From: Neorhizobium sp. SHOUNA12A
GTDB lineage: Bacteria > Pseudomonadota > Alphaproteobacteria > Rhizobiales > Rhizobiaceae
Direction of reading: 5' to 3'
DNA length: 33,404 nucleotides
Assembly (NCBI RefSeq): GCF_023006505.1
Contig: NZ_JALBGV010000068.1
Coordinates: 1 to 33,404 of the forward strand
Part shown: positions 15,799 to 23,349 of the stretch, piece by piece
How the letters are laid out: each line of letters opens with the position of its first letter
Position numbering within the stretch: the stretch's first letter is position 1
Made by a program: the position numbers and the translations under genes
Notes under the pieces: generated by a model
Databases searched by the model: none
Told to the model about the DNA's origin: nothing
Seen by the model: the letters and a program-made list of their open reading frames with translations, nothing else

Positions 15799-16017
15799 AA
15801 CGATTGCTCTATGAATTGCTTCGACCGGGAGGAGGCCTCGATTTCCGCCAAGCCGTCGAGGCGAGGTTCGAGAACCGGGCACTATTGGGAGGAGATGGCG
15901 GGAGGAGACCGCTGACCTTCAATTGCATGAGACATCTTGAGACGATGCATATCGTATCCCGAACCGGCTTGGCCGGCGGGCGGCATGCAGGAGAGCAACC
16001 GAGGGAAGGTTAAGACA
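15799..16017 (+). other. Purine-rich, possibly structured leader of the O-demethylase gene
   Basis: No gene is supported in this stretch. It holds three close copies of GGGAGGAG (15827, 15887 and 15900) and a hairpin with arms GCCTCGA (15835-15841) and TCGAGGC (15856-15862). The real ribosome site GAGGGAAGG comes at about 16001, ahead of ATG 16018. It matches no riboswitch family I recognise. Together with 15602-15798, the whole gap between GntR and the O-demethylase is 416 bases. Confidence 0.35.
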
Positions 16018-17424
16018 ATGCCGAAGAATCTGACCCAGATCCTGAAAGAGAAGGGCAATACTGTCGAGATGCTGCGCAATTCGCGCATCGGCATGTATAT
16101 CTATCCGGTCGTCGCACCGGAGTTTTCGAACTGGCGCACCGAGCAGATGGCATGGCGCCATTCGGCGGTCCTGTTCGACCAGTCCCACCACATGGACGAA
16201 CTGATCGTCGAAGGCCCGGACGCTTCCAAGTTCCTGGAAAGCCTGGCGATCAACAGCTTTGCGAATTTCGGCGTCGACCGCGCCAAGCACTACGTTCCGG
16301 TCACGCCTGCCGGACACGTCATCGGCGACATGATCATCTTCCGCGAGCGTGATGACAAGTTCGTGCTCGTCGGCCGTGCGCCGACCGCCAACTGGCTGCG
16401 CTACAACGCTTCGCTCGGCAAGCATGACGTCAAGCTCACCCACGACCCGCGTTCGCCTTCGCGCCCGGACGGCAAGGAAGTCAATCGGGTTCACTATCGC
16501 TTCCAGATCCAGGGCCCGGACGCTCCGAAGGTCTTCGAAAAGATGAATGGCGGCCCGATCCCCGACATCAAGTTCTTCCATGTCGACTGGATCAATATCG
16601 GCTCCAAGAAGGTCCAGGCCCTGCGCCACGGCATGGCCGGCGCTCCGGGTCTCGAAGTCTGGGGTCCCTATGCCGAGAAGGACGAAGTCCGCGAGATCAT
16701 CGTCAAAGCCGCCAAGGATGCCGGCGTCGATCTCTACCTCGTCGGTGCGCGCGCCTATTCCACCAACACGCTGGAATCCGGCTGGATCCCGTCGCCGCTG
16801 CCGGGCATCTACACCGGCGCCGAACTGCAGGGTTATCGCGACTGGCTGACGGAAGACAGCTATGAGGCGACCGGCTCGATCGGCGGCAGCCTCGTCTCCG
16901 ACAATATCGAAGACTACTACGTCAATCCGTACGAGCTCGGTTACGGCATCTACGTCAAGTTCGACCACGACTTCGTCGGCCGCGAAGTGCTCGAGAAGAT
17001 GAAGGGTAAGCCGCAGCGCAAGAAGGTCACCTTCGAGTGGAACGCGGAAGACGTGATGAAGGTCATCGCCTCGAACTTCGTTCCCGGTGGCGAGGCCTAC
17101 AAGTGGATCGACCTGCCGCAGCCGAACTATGCGTCGTCCAGCGCCGACAAGATCATGCACGGCGACAAGGTCGTCGGCATGTCGATGTTCAACGGCTACA
17201 GCTATAACGAACGCTGCATGCTGTCGCTCGGCATCGTCGATGCGGATGTCCAGGAAGGTGATGTCCTGACGCTGATCTGGGGCGAACCGAACGGCGGCAC
17301 GGGCAAGACCTCGATCGAAAAGGGCCACAAACAGGCCGAGATCCGCGTCCGCGTCTCGCCAACCCCTTATGCCGCCGAGGCTCGTGAAAACTATGCCGAA
17401 AGCTGGCGGACCAAGAAGATCTGA
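16018..17424 (+). CDS. Tetrahydrofolate-dependent aryl O-demethylase, LigM/DesA-like (GcvT fold)
   Basis: A 468-residue protein of the aminomethyltransferase (GcvT) fold. It closely resembles LigM of Sphingobium SYK-6 as I remember that sequence: shared stretches include NTVEMLRNS, YPVVAPEFSNWRTEQ, LRHGMAGAPGLE-WGPY, NTLESGWIPSPLP and SNIEDYYVNPYE. LigM moves the methyl group of vanillate or 3-O-methylgallate to tetrahydrofolate, giving protocatechuate or gallate. The tyrosine reported as catalytic in LigM (Tyr247) is kept at the same number here, in ARAYSTN. The start is ATG 16018 with GAGGGAAGG upstream; an ATG at 15937 would add 27 unrelated residues. The gene stands alone between a regulated-looking leader and a strong terminator. 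The substrate may be vanillate, syringate or another methoxy acid. Dimethylglycine-type demethylases share the fold but not these motifs. Confidence 0.85.
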   Translation: MPKNLTQILKEKGNTVEMLRNSRIGMYIYPVVAPEFSNWRTEQMAWRHSAVLFDQSHHMDELIVEGPDASKFLESLAINSFANFGVDRAKHYVPVTPAGHVIGDMIIFRERDDKFVLVGRAPTANWLRYNASLGKHDVKLTHDPRSPSRPDGKEVNRVHYRFQIQGPDAPKVFEKMNGGPIPDIKFFHVDWINIGSKKVQALRHGMAGAPGLEVWGPYAEKDEVREIIVKAAKDAGVDLYLVGARAYSTNTLESGWIPSPLPGIYTGAELQGYRDWLTEDSYEATGSIGGSLVSDNIEDYYVNPYELGYGIYVKFDHDFVGREVLEKMKGKPQRKKVTFEWNAEDVMKVIASNFVPGGEAYKWIDLPQPNYASSSADKIMHGDKVVGMSMFNGYSYNERCMLSLGIVDADVQEGDVLTLIWGEPNGGTGKTSIEKGHKQAEIRVRVSPTPYAAEARENYAESWRTKKI

Positions 17425-17448
17425 TGTCCTCCCAGGATGTTGCACGAG

Positions 17449-17473
17449 AACGGCGCCTCGGGGCGCCGTTTTT
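17449..17473 (+). terminator. Intrinsic terminator after the O-demethylase gene
   Basis: AACGGCGCC (17449-17457), loop TCGG, GGCGCCGTT (17462-17470), with the T run reaching 17473. A perfect 9-base stem with a tetraloop and five T in total, 25 bases after the stop codon. This is a textbook rho-independent terminator. Confidence 0.9.
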
Positions 17474-17551
17474 GCGTTTTAGGGGGACGATTGTTGTCGA
17501 ATTCGGTTCATGGAGAGGATGATTTTTTCACGGAAGCGAAACCACAAATTC

Positions 17552-17667
17552 CCTCATTCCTGTGCTTGTCACAGGAATCCAGCCAGCCCAAGTCTTTGGG
17601 CTGAAAAGACTCTTCCGCACCGCAGACGCGGCGCTGCTGGATCCCTGTGACAAGCACAGGGATGAGG
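17552..17667. repeat. RIME-like intergenic inverted repeat
   Basis: Two 32-base arms (17552-17583 and 17636-17667) are inverted copies with only two mismatches; each contains a CTGTGCTTGTCACAG-type core. The 52 bases between them hold a smaller hairpin (AGCCCAA / TTGGGCT). The size, about 116 bases, and the palindromic build fit the Rhizobium-specific intergenic mosaic element (RIME) known from rhizobial genomes. It lies between two convergent genes, encodes nothing and probably arrived as a mobile non-coding element. The flanks 17474-17551 and 17668-17782 show nothing else. Confidence 0.75.
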
Positions 17668-17782
17668 TGGAATATGTCGCACCGCCCGGCCGCGCGCTTT
17701 GGTTCGCTGCGTTCGACACTCAAAACGCTTCAACGGGGCGTTTTGTCGGCCTTCGGCCGTCGCATCTCACCTCGACCACTCT

Positions 17783-19171
17783 TCACCCCGCATCCCCCAT
17801 CTTGCCCGGATTCATGATCCCCAGCGGATCGAGTGCCGCCTTGATCTTCTTCATGACATCCACCGCCTTGCCATGCTCTTTCCGCATGAATTTCAGCTTG
17901 GCAATGCCGATGCCGTGTTCGCCGCTGGCGGTGCCGCCGACGGCGAGCGCCCGTTCGAAGACGCGGTCGGCCATCTCGTCGGCCTCCTTGAGATGCTCCG
18001 GATTGTTTGGATCGATCAGGTAGGCGGTGTGGAAATTGCCGTCGCCGACATGGCCGATGATCTGGCCCGACAGCGACGAGGCGTCGATATCGGCACGCGC
18101 CGCGACGATGCTTTCGGCAAGCCTGGAGATCGGCACGCAGATATCACCGGTATAAAGATCGTAGCCCGGAATGATCGCCTTGGTGGCCCAGAAGAGATCG
18201 TGGCGGGCCTGCCAGAGTTTGGCGCGTTCGTCGGCATCCGCGGTCCAGCGGAAGGAAACCGCGTCATGGCCTTTGGTGATCTCCTCGACGAGCTGAGCCT
18301 GTTCTTTCACCCAGGCCTCGGTGCCATGGAACTCGAAGAAAAGCGTCGGGGCGACCGGCATGTCCAGCTTGGAATAGTTATTGACGCTGGCGATCGCCAC
18401 TTCGTCCAGAAACTCCACGCGGGCGACCGGAATGCCGTATTGCACTGCCTCGATCACCGCTTCCACGGCATTGGCGACAGTCGGGAAAGGACAGAAGGCA
18501 ACCGACACGGCTTCCGGAATGGGATGCAGGCGGACGGTGAGTTCGGTGATGACGCCGAGCGTGCCTTCGGAGCCGACGAAGAGATGCGTCAGGTCGTATC
18601 CGGACGAGGATTTTCTGGCCCGCGAGCCGGTCTGGATCGCTTCGCCGTCGGGTGTCACCACCCGGAGAGCCAGCACGTTTTCGCGCATCGTGCCGTAGCG
18701 GACCGAAGTGGTGCCGCTGCCGCGGGTCGAGGCCATGCCGCCGATCGAGGCGTCGGCGCCCGGATCGACCGAGAACATCAGGCCGGTTTCGCGCAGGTCC
18801 ACATTGAGCTGCTTGCGGGTGACGCCGGGCTGGACGACAGCCAGCAGGTCCTCCGGCCGGATTTCGACGATCCTGTTCATCTCGCGGGTATCGAGCGAAA
18901 TGCCGCCGCGGATCGGGATCGTATGACCTTCCATCGAGGAACCCGCGCCGAAGGGCACGACCGGGACGCCATGCGCCGCACAGGCTGAGACGATCGCCTG
19001 GACTTCTTCCTCGGTGCGTGGAAAGACGACGGCGTCGGGCAGGTGAGGGGCAAGCCGCGAGGTGTCGTGGCTATGGTGTTCGCGCACGGAGGCCGAGGTC
19101 ACCAGCCTGTCGCCGAGCAGGCCCTTGAGTTGCGCAATCGCCTTGCTGACCGGTGTGACGAGATCATCCAT
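17783..19171 (-). CDS. FAD-linked oxidase, GlcD/D-2-hydroxyacid dehydrogenase-like
   Basis: A 462-residue flavoprotein of the GlcD/D-lactate dehydrogenase group with an FAD_binding_4 domain (about residues 35-215) and a FAD-oxidase C domain (about 215-460). FAD-site marks include VPFGAGSSMEGHT, GADASIGGMASTRGSGT and FVGSEGTLGVITE; the C-terminal HVGDGNFH and ASGEHGIG motifs are intact. Members oxidise D-lactate, glycolate, D-2-hydroxyglutarate or D-mandelate to the 2-oxo acid. The start is ATG 19171 with GGAGG upstream; the ATG at 19246 would add 25 residues not typical of the family. It is divergent from the TRAP operon and next to a benzoylformate-decarboxylase-like gene, so an aryl 2-hydroxyacid is a reasonable substrate guess. 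Glycolate or lactate cannot be excluded. Confidence 0.88.
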   Translation of the reverse strand: MDDLVTPVSKAIAQLKGLLGDRLVTSASVREHHSHDTSRLAPHLPDAVVFPRTEEEVQAIVSACAAHGVPVVPFGAGSSMEGHTIPIRGGISLDTREMNRIVEIRPEDLLAVVQPGVTRKQLNVDLRETGLMFSVDPGADASIGGMASTRGSGTTSVRYGTMRENVLALRVVTPDGEAIQTGSRARKSSSGYDLTHLFVGSEGTLGVITELTVRLHPIPEAVSVAFCPFPTVANAVEAVIEAVQYGIPVARVEFLDEVAIASVNNYSKLDMPVAPTLFFEFHGTEAWVKEQAQLVEEITKGHDAVSFRWTADADERAKLWQARHDLFWATKAIIPGYDLYTGDICVPISRLAESIVAARADIDASSLSGQIIGHVGDGNFHTAYLIDPNNPEHLKEADEMADRVFERALAVGGTASGEHGIGIAKLKFMRKEHGKAVDVMKKIKAALDPLGIMNPGKMGDAG

Positions 19172-19498
19172 GTGTTTTTCCTCCCCAATGTCCTGATGAT
19201 GATTTGAATATCTTTGTCCAAGGCTCATTCCGGGCGTGCCGACCAAGGGTGATTGGGCCTAGCTCCCGAGAAGGGTCAGCGTTCCGCTACACGGTTTTGA
19301 TCGCCTAGACCGTATCCCAATCTATCGGCCGACAGATCCTCGCGGCCGAACGTTTTCTCCCCTAGATCCGATCTCCCGGTTCCGCGCCGCCGCCGCATTC
19401 CATCCTCAGTGTATGCATGGCAGGTGCATCTGGACATTCTAGACGGTTTAAAGCCGGGGTGAAGAGCCTGTGGGTAAAATCTCAGGCAACCTGATTTT

Positions 19499-19510
19499 TT
19501 GTATCCCAAA
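19499..19510 (+). promoter_or_regulatory. Candidate operator TTGTATCCCAAA, copy 2
   Basis: Identical 12-mer to 15787-15798, here about 390 bases upstream of the TRAP binding-protein gene and 330 bases upstream of the FAD oxidase start on the other strand. It is preceded by a run of T. The related CGTATCCCAA lies 190 bases away at 19311. Confidence 0.5.
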
Positions 19511-19566
19511 CCGAAATGGATGCTTGTCGTTCCGGCCTGGATGTGTTGAAATTCGGATGCTCGGGT

Positions 19567-19594
19567 AGGTGATGTCAGGAGGAGGACATCACCT
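19567..19594 (+). other. Hairpin presenting a Shine-Dalgarno-like loop
   Basis: AGGTGATGTC (19567-19576) and GACATCACCT (19585-19594) form a perfect 10-base stem around the 8-base loop AGGAGGAG, a near-perfect anti-16S match. No start codon lies at the right distance. It would be part of the TRAP operon leader if transcription begins near 19520. Its role is unknown. Confidence 0.4.
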
Positions 19595-19621
19595 TGGGAG
19601 ACCGGGCATAGGAGGAAATCG

Positions 19622-19810
19622 GTGTATACACGACTGTTCAAGACAGTTGCGGCTGCCATGGACATGGCAGGTTCGGTTTCGGCCGCGGAGATGGCGCAGC
19701 CTGATCCCCGCAGGTCCTTTGACGCATCGCTCGCAGGCGGCTTTCCGCATCCGGCAGTTGCGTCCCTTCACGGAATTTCCGACGACCTTGTCGGTCCGCC
19801 AGCGAGCTAA
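19622..19810 (+). CDS. Doubtful small ORF in the TRAP operon leader
   Basis: A 62-residue frame starting GTG 19622 with AGGAGGAAAT upstream. It begins MYTRLFKTVAAAMDMAGSVSAAEMA, which looks like a weak signal peptide ending in an SAAE-type site; the rest (RRSFDASLAGGFPHPAV) is unlike anything I recognise. The good ribosome site and position ahead of the TRAP genes allow a leader peptide or a decayed binding-protein start. The short length and overlap with the palindrome GTGTATACAC make it uncertain. Confidence 0.25.
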   Translation: MYTRLFKTVAAAMDMAGSVSAAEMAQPDPRRSFDASLAGGFPHPAVASLHGISDDLVGPPAS

Positions 19811-19896
19811 GTCTCCACGCGGATTGATAGCGATATTCGCCGGCCGGAACGGGAAGGGAGCCTTCCGGTCTCTGATCTCAAAGGGAGGAGAAACAC

Positions 19897-20931
19897 ATGA
19901 AACTGAAGGCATTGCTCGCTTCGGCCTGCCTCGCGGCACTGGCCGTGTCCGCGCTGACCACGACTGCTCAGGCCGCCGACGTCGAGCTGACGCTGTCGCA
20001 TTGGGTGCCCGCCACCCACGCGCTGCAGCCGGGCGGGATGGAGATCTGGGCGAAATCGATCAGCGACGCATCCAACGGCCGCATCAAGATCACCATCTAT
20101 CCGGCCTCGCAGCTCGGAGCGGCTGCGGACCATTACGACATGGCGCGAGACGGCATCGTCGATATCGGCTTCATCAATCCGGGCTATCAGCCGGGCCGTT
20201 TCCCGATCATCGCGGCGGGCGAAATCCCGTTCCTGATCTCGAATGCCAAGGGCGGGTCGCGGGCGCTGGACGAGTGGTATATGCAATATGCCGCCAAGGA
20301 GATGAAGGACGTCCAGTTCTGCATGGCGATCGTCCATGATCCGGGCACGCTGCATGGGACCAAGGGGCCGATCGAGGTTCCGACCGATCTCAAGGGCAAG
20401 AACATCCGCCCCGCGCATGCCACCATGGCGCGGCTGGTCAATTCGCTGGGCGCGGCCTCCGTTCAGGTGCCGGCCGGCGACATGCGCGAACTGATCTCCA
20501 AGGGCGCCGCCGACATGACGGCGTCGCCGTGGAACTCGATCTACACATTCGGCCTGCAGGACGTCACCAAGCATCACCTCGACCTGCCCTTCTATGTGAC
20601 GACCTTCGCCTTCGTGATGAACAAGGCCAAGATCGACAGCCTGTCGCCTGCCGATCGCAAGGTGATCAACGACCACTGCACGCCGGATTGGGCGGAGAAG
20701 ATGGCGTCCAAATGGGCGGATGCGGAAGCCGCCGGCCGCCAGAAGATGATCGATGCCGGCGGCCACACCATGTACAAGCCGACGCCTGACGAGGTCGGCC
20801 TCTGGAAGAAGGCGACGGCCTCGCTGCAGGGCGAATGGGAAGCCTCTGCCACCAAGGCGGGCGTCGATGCAAAGGCTGCCTGGGCAAGCCTCGGCGAGAC
20901 GCTGAAGAAGTACAATGCCGACGTGAAGTGA
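19897..20931 (+). CDS. TRAP transporter substrate-binding protein, DctP family
   Basis: A 344-residue periplasmic protein that captures a solute, usually a carboxylate, for the two membrane subunits encoded next. The signal peptide covers about residues 1-27 (ends AQAAD). The mature protein begins VELTLSHWVPATH, as usual for this group. Arg171 in KGKNIRPAH matches the conserved arginine that binds the ligand carboxylate in DctP proteins. FVMNKAKIDSLSPADRK and the C-terminal long helices are also typical. A strong ribosome site (GGGAGGAG) precedes ATG 19897. The TRAP genes sit beside genes for aryl 2-hydroxyacid or 2-oxoacid turnover, which suggests an aromatic acid ligand; this is inference. 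Confidence 0.93.
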   Translation: MKLKALLASACLAALAVSALTTTAQAADVELTLSHWVPATHALQPGGMEIWAKSISDASNGRIKITIYPASQLGAAADHYDMARDGIVDIGFINPGYQPGRFPIIAAGEIPFLISNAKGGSRALDEWYMQYAAKEMKDVQFCMAIVHDPGTLHGTKGPIEVPTDLKGKNIRPAHATMARLVNSLGAASVQVPAGDMRELISKGAADMTASPWNSIYTFGLQDVTKHHLDLPFYVTTFAFVMNKAKIDSLSPADRKVINDHCTPDWAEKMASKWADAEAAGRQKMIDAGGHTMYKPTPDEVGLWKKATASLQGEWEASATKAGVDAKAAWASLGETLKKYNADVK

Positions 20932-20952
20932 GGATTTCTTAAGCGTCGAACC

Positions 20953-20976
20953 GGGCGGGCGCTTCGGCGTCCGCCC
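20953..20976 (+). terminator. Hairpin between TRAP binding-protein and DctQ genes
   Basis: GGGCGGGCGC, loop TTCG, GCGTCCGCCC: a 10-base stem with one G-T pair and a stable tetraloop, 22 bases after the binding-protein stop. Only two T follow, so it more likely protects the mRNA 3' end or partly terminates, raising binding protein over membrane subunits. Confidence 0.5.
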
Positions 20977-21005
20977 TTCCTGCCATCCGAATTTCGAGCT
21001 CAGAC

Positions 21006-21506
21006 ATGACCCGATATCTCGAACGCTTCACCGAAGCAGTCGATATGATCGCCGGCCTTCTCTTGGGGCTGTGCACGATCCTGATCGTCGTCTCCACGAT
21101 CGGGCGCTATATCTTTTCCTGGGCGGTCCCCGACAGTTTCGACCTGTCCCGTTACCTGATCGGCGCCTGCATGATGTGGGGTTTTGCCTCGATCGGTTAT
21201 CGCGGCGGCCATATCGCCGTCGATCTGCTCTATGAGCCGCTCGGGCCGAAGGGGCGTCGGGTCCTCGATTTTATCGCCTGGAGCACGCTGCTCGCCTTCA
21301 CCGTGATGCTCGCCTACATGATGTTTTTCCGCCTGACGAGCGCCTATAACAGCCAGGAAACGACCTTCGACCTGCGCATTCCAGTCTGGCCGCTGATCGG
21401 CCTGATCTGGCTCGGCTGCGCCTCGGCCGTCATCACCACCGCCGTCGTGCCCTTCCTGCGGCGCGAGGCCGAGGAACCCAATCCGCTCGAGGGGCATGGC
21501 GTATGA
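21006..21506 (+). CDS. TRAP transporter small permease, DctQ-like
   Basis: A 166-residue inner-membrane protein with four hydrophobic segments, at about residues 15-38, 49-66, 88-108 and 129-148. It carries the family's RYIFSWAVPDSFDLSRYLIG region, in which an aromatic/acidic stretch follows the first helix, and the GHIAVDLLYEPL motif in the second half. It is the small subunit that pairs with DctM. The ribosome site is weak (CGAG). The gene overlaps dctM by 4 bases (ATGA), so translation is coupled. Normal length. Confidence 0.9.
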   Translation: MTRYLERFTEAVDMIAGLLLGLCTILIVVSTIGRYIFSWAVPDSFDLSRYLIGACMMWGFASIGYRGGHIAVDLLYEPLGPKGRRVLDFIAWSTLLAFTVMLAYMMFFRLTSAYNSQETTFDLRIPVWPLIGLIWLGCASAVITTAVVPFLRREAEEPNPLEGHGV

Positions 21507-22798
21507 ACACCGCTGATCTCGTCGCCATCGGCGGCTTCGTCGCCATGTTCGTCTTGATGGGCCTGCGCGTGCCGCTCGGTGTGTCGATGGGCCTTGTCGG
21601 CGTCTTCGGCTTTGCGGCGATGCGCGGCATAGCGCCGGCGCTCAACCTTTTGACGACGTCGCCGATCCGGGTCATCACCGACTTCAACCTGACGCTGGTG
21701 CCGTTCTTCATCCTGATGGGTGTGTTCGCCACCAATTCCGGCATGTCCCGGGAATTGTTCAGGACCGGCAATGCCTGGCTCGGACAGTTCCGCGGCGGGC
21801 TGGCGCTCTCGACGATCGCGGCCTGTGCCGGATTTGCCGCGATCTGCGGCAGTTCGATCGCGACTGCCGCCACCATGACCCGCGTGGCGCTTCCGGAAAT
21901 GCGCAAGGCCGGTTATGCCGATTCCACCTCCACCGGCGTCATCGCCGCCGGCGGCACGCTCGGCATTCTCATCCCGCCCTCGGTGATGATGGTCGTCTAC
22001 GCGTTCCTGACGGAGACGGATGTCGGGCAACTGCTGATGGCGGGCGTCGTGCCTGGCATCCTCGCGACCCTGATGTACATGGCGACGGTGCTGATCGCCC
22101 ATGGCAAGCGCTTGCCGCCCGGCACGAAGTTCGATCTGAGGGAAGCGCTGACCTCCCTGCGGGACGTCTGGGCGGTGTTGGTCCTGTTCCTCGCCGTCAT
22201 CGGTGTCATCTATCTCGGCATTGCGACGGCGACGGAAGCGGCGGCGGTCGGGGCGATGCTGACGATGATCATCGGCATCCTGCGCGGCCGGCTGGGTTTG
22301 AAGCTGATCATGCAGAGCCTCGTCGAGTCGCTGCGCACCTCCGTGTCGCTGTTCAGCGTGCTGATCGGCGCAATCCTGTTCGGCTATTTCCTGGCGATCA
22401 CCCAGTCGCCGCAGAAGCTGACGGCCTTCCTGGTGGGCATGGATCTCGGGCCCTATGGCACGCTGGCGCTGATCCTGGTAATCTTTTTTATCGCCGGCGC
22501 TCTCATGGACGAGATGGCGATGATCATTCTGCTTGTGCCGATCGTCTTCCCGGTGATCACCCATCTTGGTTTCGATCCGATATGGTTCGGCGTCATCATC
22601 GTGGTCTCCTGCGAACTCGGGATGATCACCCCGCCGGTCGGGATCAACGTCTTTGTCATCAACTCGATCGCCAAGGACGTGAAGATCACGACGATTTATG
22701 GAGGGGTGATGCCGTTCATCCTGACGGACATCATCCGGCTCATCCTGCTCGTTCTCTTCCCCGCGATCGCGCTGTGGCTGCCGACGACGATGCGATAG
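21503..22798 (+). CDS. TRAP transporter large permease, DctM-like
   Basis: A 431-residue sodium-coupled permease with about twelve membrane segments, the transport pore of the TRAP system. Typical marks are VPFFILMGVFATNSGM near residue 70, CAGFAAICGSSIATAATM near 115, GGTLGILIPPSVMMVVYAF near 155, and GMITPPVGINVFVINSIA near 380; the paired PPS/PPVG loops are signatures of the family. The length is normal. It overlaps dctQ and is followed nine bases later by a DUF3237 gene. The substrate follows that of the binding protein, probably a carboxylate. Confidence 0.93.
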   Translation: MNTADLVAIGGFVAMFVLMGLRVPLGVSMGLVGVFGFAAMRGIAPALNLLTTSPIRVITDFNLTLVPFFILMGVFATNSGMSRELFRTGNAWLGQFRGGLALSTIAACAGFAAICGSSIATAATMTRVALPEMRKAGYADSTSTGVIAAGGTLGILIPPSVMMVVYAFLTETDVGQLLMAGVVPGILATLMYMATVLIAHGKRLPPGTKFDLREALTSLRDVWAVLVLFLAVIGVIYLGIATATEAAAVGAMLTMIIGILRGRLGLKLIMQSLVESLRTSVSLFSVLIGAILFGYFLAITQSPQKLTAFLVGMDLGPYGTLALILVIFFIAGALMDEMAMIILLVPIVFPVITHLGFDPIWFGVIIVVSCELGMITPPVGINVFVINSIAKDVKITTIYGGVMPFILTDIIRLILLVLFPAIALWLPTTMR

Positions 22799-22807
22799 GA
22801 GGATAGG

Positions 22808-23266
22808 ATGCAGGCTCCGGATCTGAGACGACTTTGCGAAATCCGCGCCGAACTCGGCGCACCGATCGAAAAGGGAGGCGGTCCAGGCGGCCGCTGGCGG
22901 ATCATCCCGATCATCGGCGGCGTGGTAGAGGGGGAGCGCCTTTCCGGGCGCGTCCTCAATCTCGGCGCGGACTGGCAGAGCGTCTATGACGCCGGTTATG
23001 CGGAGCTCGATACCCGCTACGTGATCGAGACCCATGACGGAGCGATGATCGACATCCGCAATTTCGGTTTCCGGCATGGACCGCCGGAGGTGCTGGCGAA
23101 GCTTGCGGCGGGCGAGACGGTCGATCCGGCGCTCTATTACATGCGCACCACGCCGCGCCTGCAGACCGGCGATCCGCGCTATGACTGGCTGAACCATACG
23201 ATGTTCATCGGCACCGGCGAGCGTCTGGCAAGTGCTGTGCACATCAGCGTTTTCGAAGTGCTCTGA
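22808..23266 (+). CDS. DUF3237 (UPF0311) family protein
   Basis: A 152-residue small protein of the DUF3237 family, recognised from RIIPIIGGVVEGERLSGRVL, then GADWQSVYDAG, LDTRYVIETHDGAMIDIRNFG, and the C-terminal FIGTGERLASAVHISVFEV. Such proteins fold as a beta barrel and often accompany catabolic operons, but no reaction is established that I know of. No signal peptide or membrane segment is seen, so it is cytoplasmic. It has an AGGAGG ribosome site overlapping the dctM stop region and is the last gene before a strong terminator, so it belongs to the TRAP operon. It may bind or process the imported acid. Confidence 0.85.
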   Translation: MQAPDLRRLCEIRAELGAPIEKGGGPGGRWRIIPIIGGVVEGERLSGRVLNLGADWQSVYDAGYAELDTRYVIETHDGAMIDIRNFGFRHGPPEVLAKLAAGETVDPALYYMRTTPRLQTGDPRYDWLNHTMFIGTGERLASAVHISVFEVL

Positions 23267-23290
23267 TCCACCAGTCCACCGAGAAATAGA

Positions 23291-23325
23291 AAAGGCCGCC
23301 GGATCATGAACCCGGCGGCCTTTTT
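23291..23325. terminator. Bidirectional terminator between convergent genes
   Basis: AAAGGCCGCCGG (23291-23302) and CCGGCGGCCTTT (23312-23323) form a perfect 12-base stem with a 9-base loop; five T follow on the plus strand and the A run on the left serves the minus strand. It separates the TRAP/DUF3237 operon from the leftward fused gene. Confidence 0.9.
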
Positions 23326-23349
23326 GTTGTTTGTGAAGCCTGGCTGGCT

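Larger units (their letters stand above)
19172..19896. other. 725-base gap between the FAD oxidase and TRAP operon
   Basis: A divergent promoter region. It contains CGTATCCCAA at 19311-19320, TTGTATCCCAAA at 19499-19510, a hairpin that shows AGGAGGAG in its loop (19567-19594), the palindrome GTGTATACAC (19622-19631) at the start of a doubtful small reading frame, and the ribosome site GGGAGGAG ahead of the TRAP binding-protein gene. CCTAG recurs three times between about 19250 and 19370. No -35/-10 pair is clear. Confidence 0.5.

Noticed and set aside
15762..16013. An 83-codon frame ahead of the O-demethylase
   Set aside because: No ribosome site at its start, no recognisable sequence, and it covers the candidate operator and leader repeats.
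15799..16017. Riboswitch (glycine, SAM or guanidine type) in the O-demethylase leader
   Set aside because: Purine-rich repeats and a hairpin are present, but no conserved core of these riboswitch classes was found.
15919..17445. A 508-codon minus-strand frame over the O-demethylase
   Set aside because: It is antisense to a gene with clear LigM-family motifs; the product shows only biased composition.
21344..23242. A 632-codon minus-strand frame over the TRAP genes
   Set aside because: It is low-complexity, rich in His, Asp and Arg, and antisense to dctQ, dctM and the DUF3237 gene. No ribosome site or known domain.
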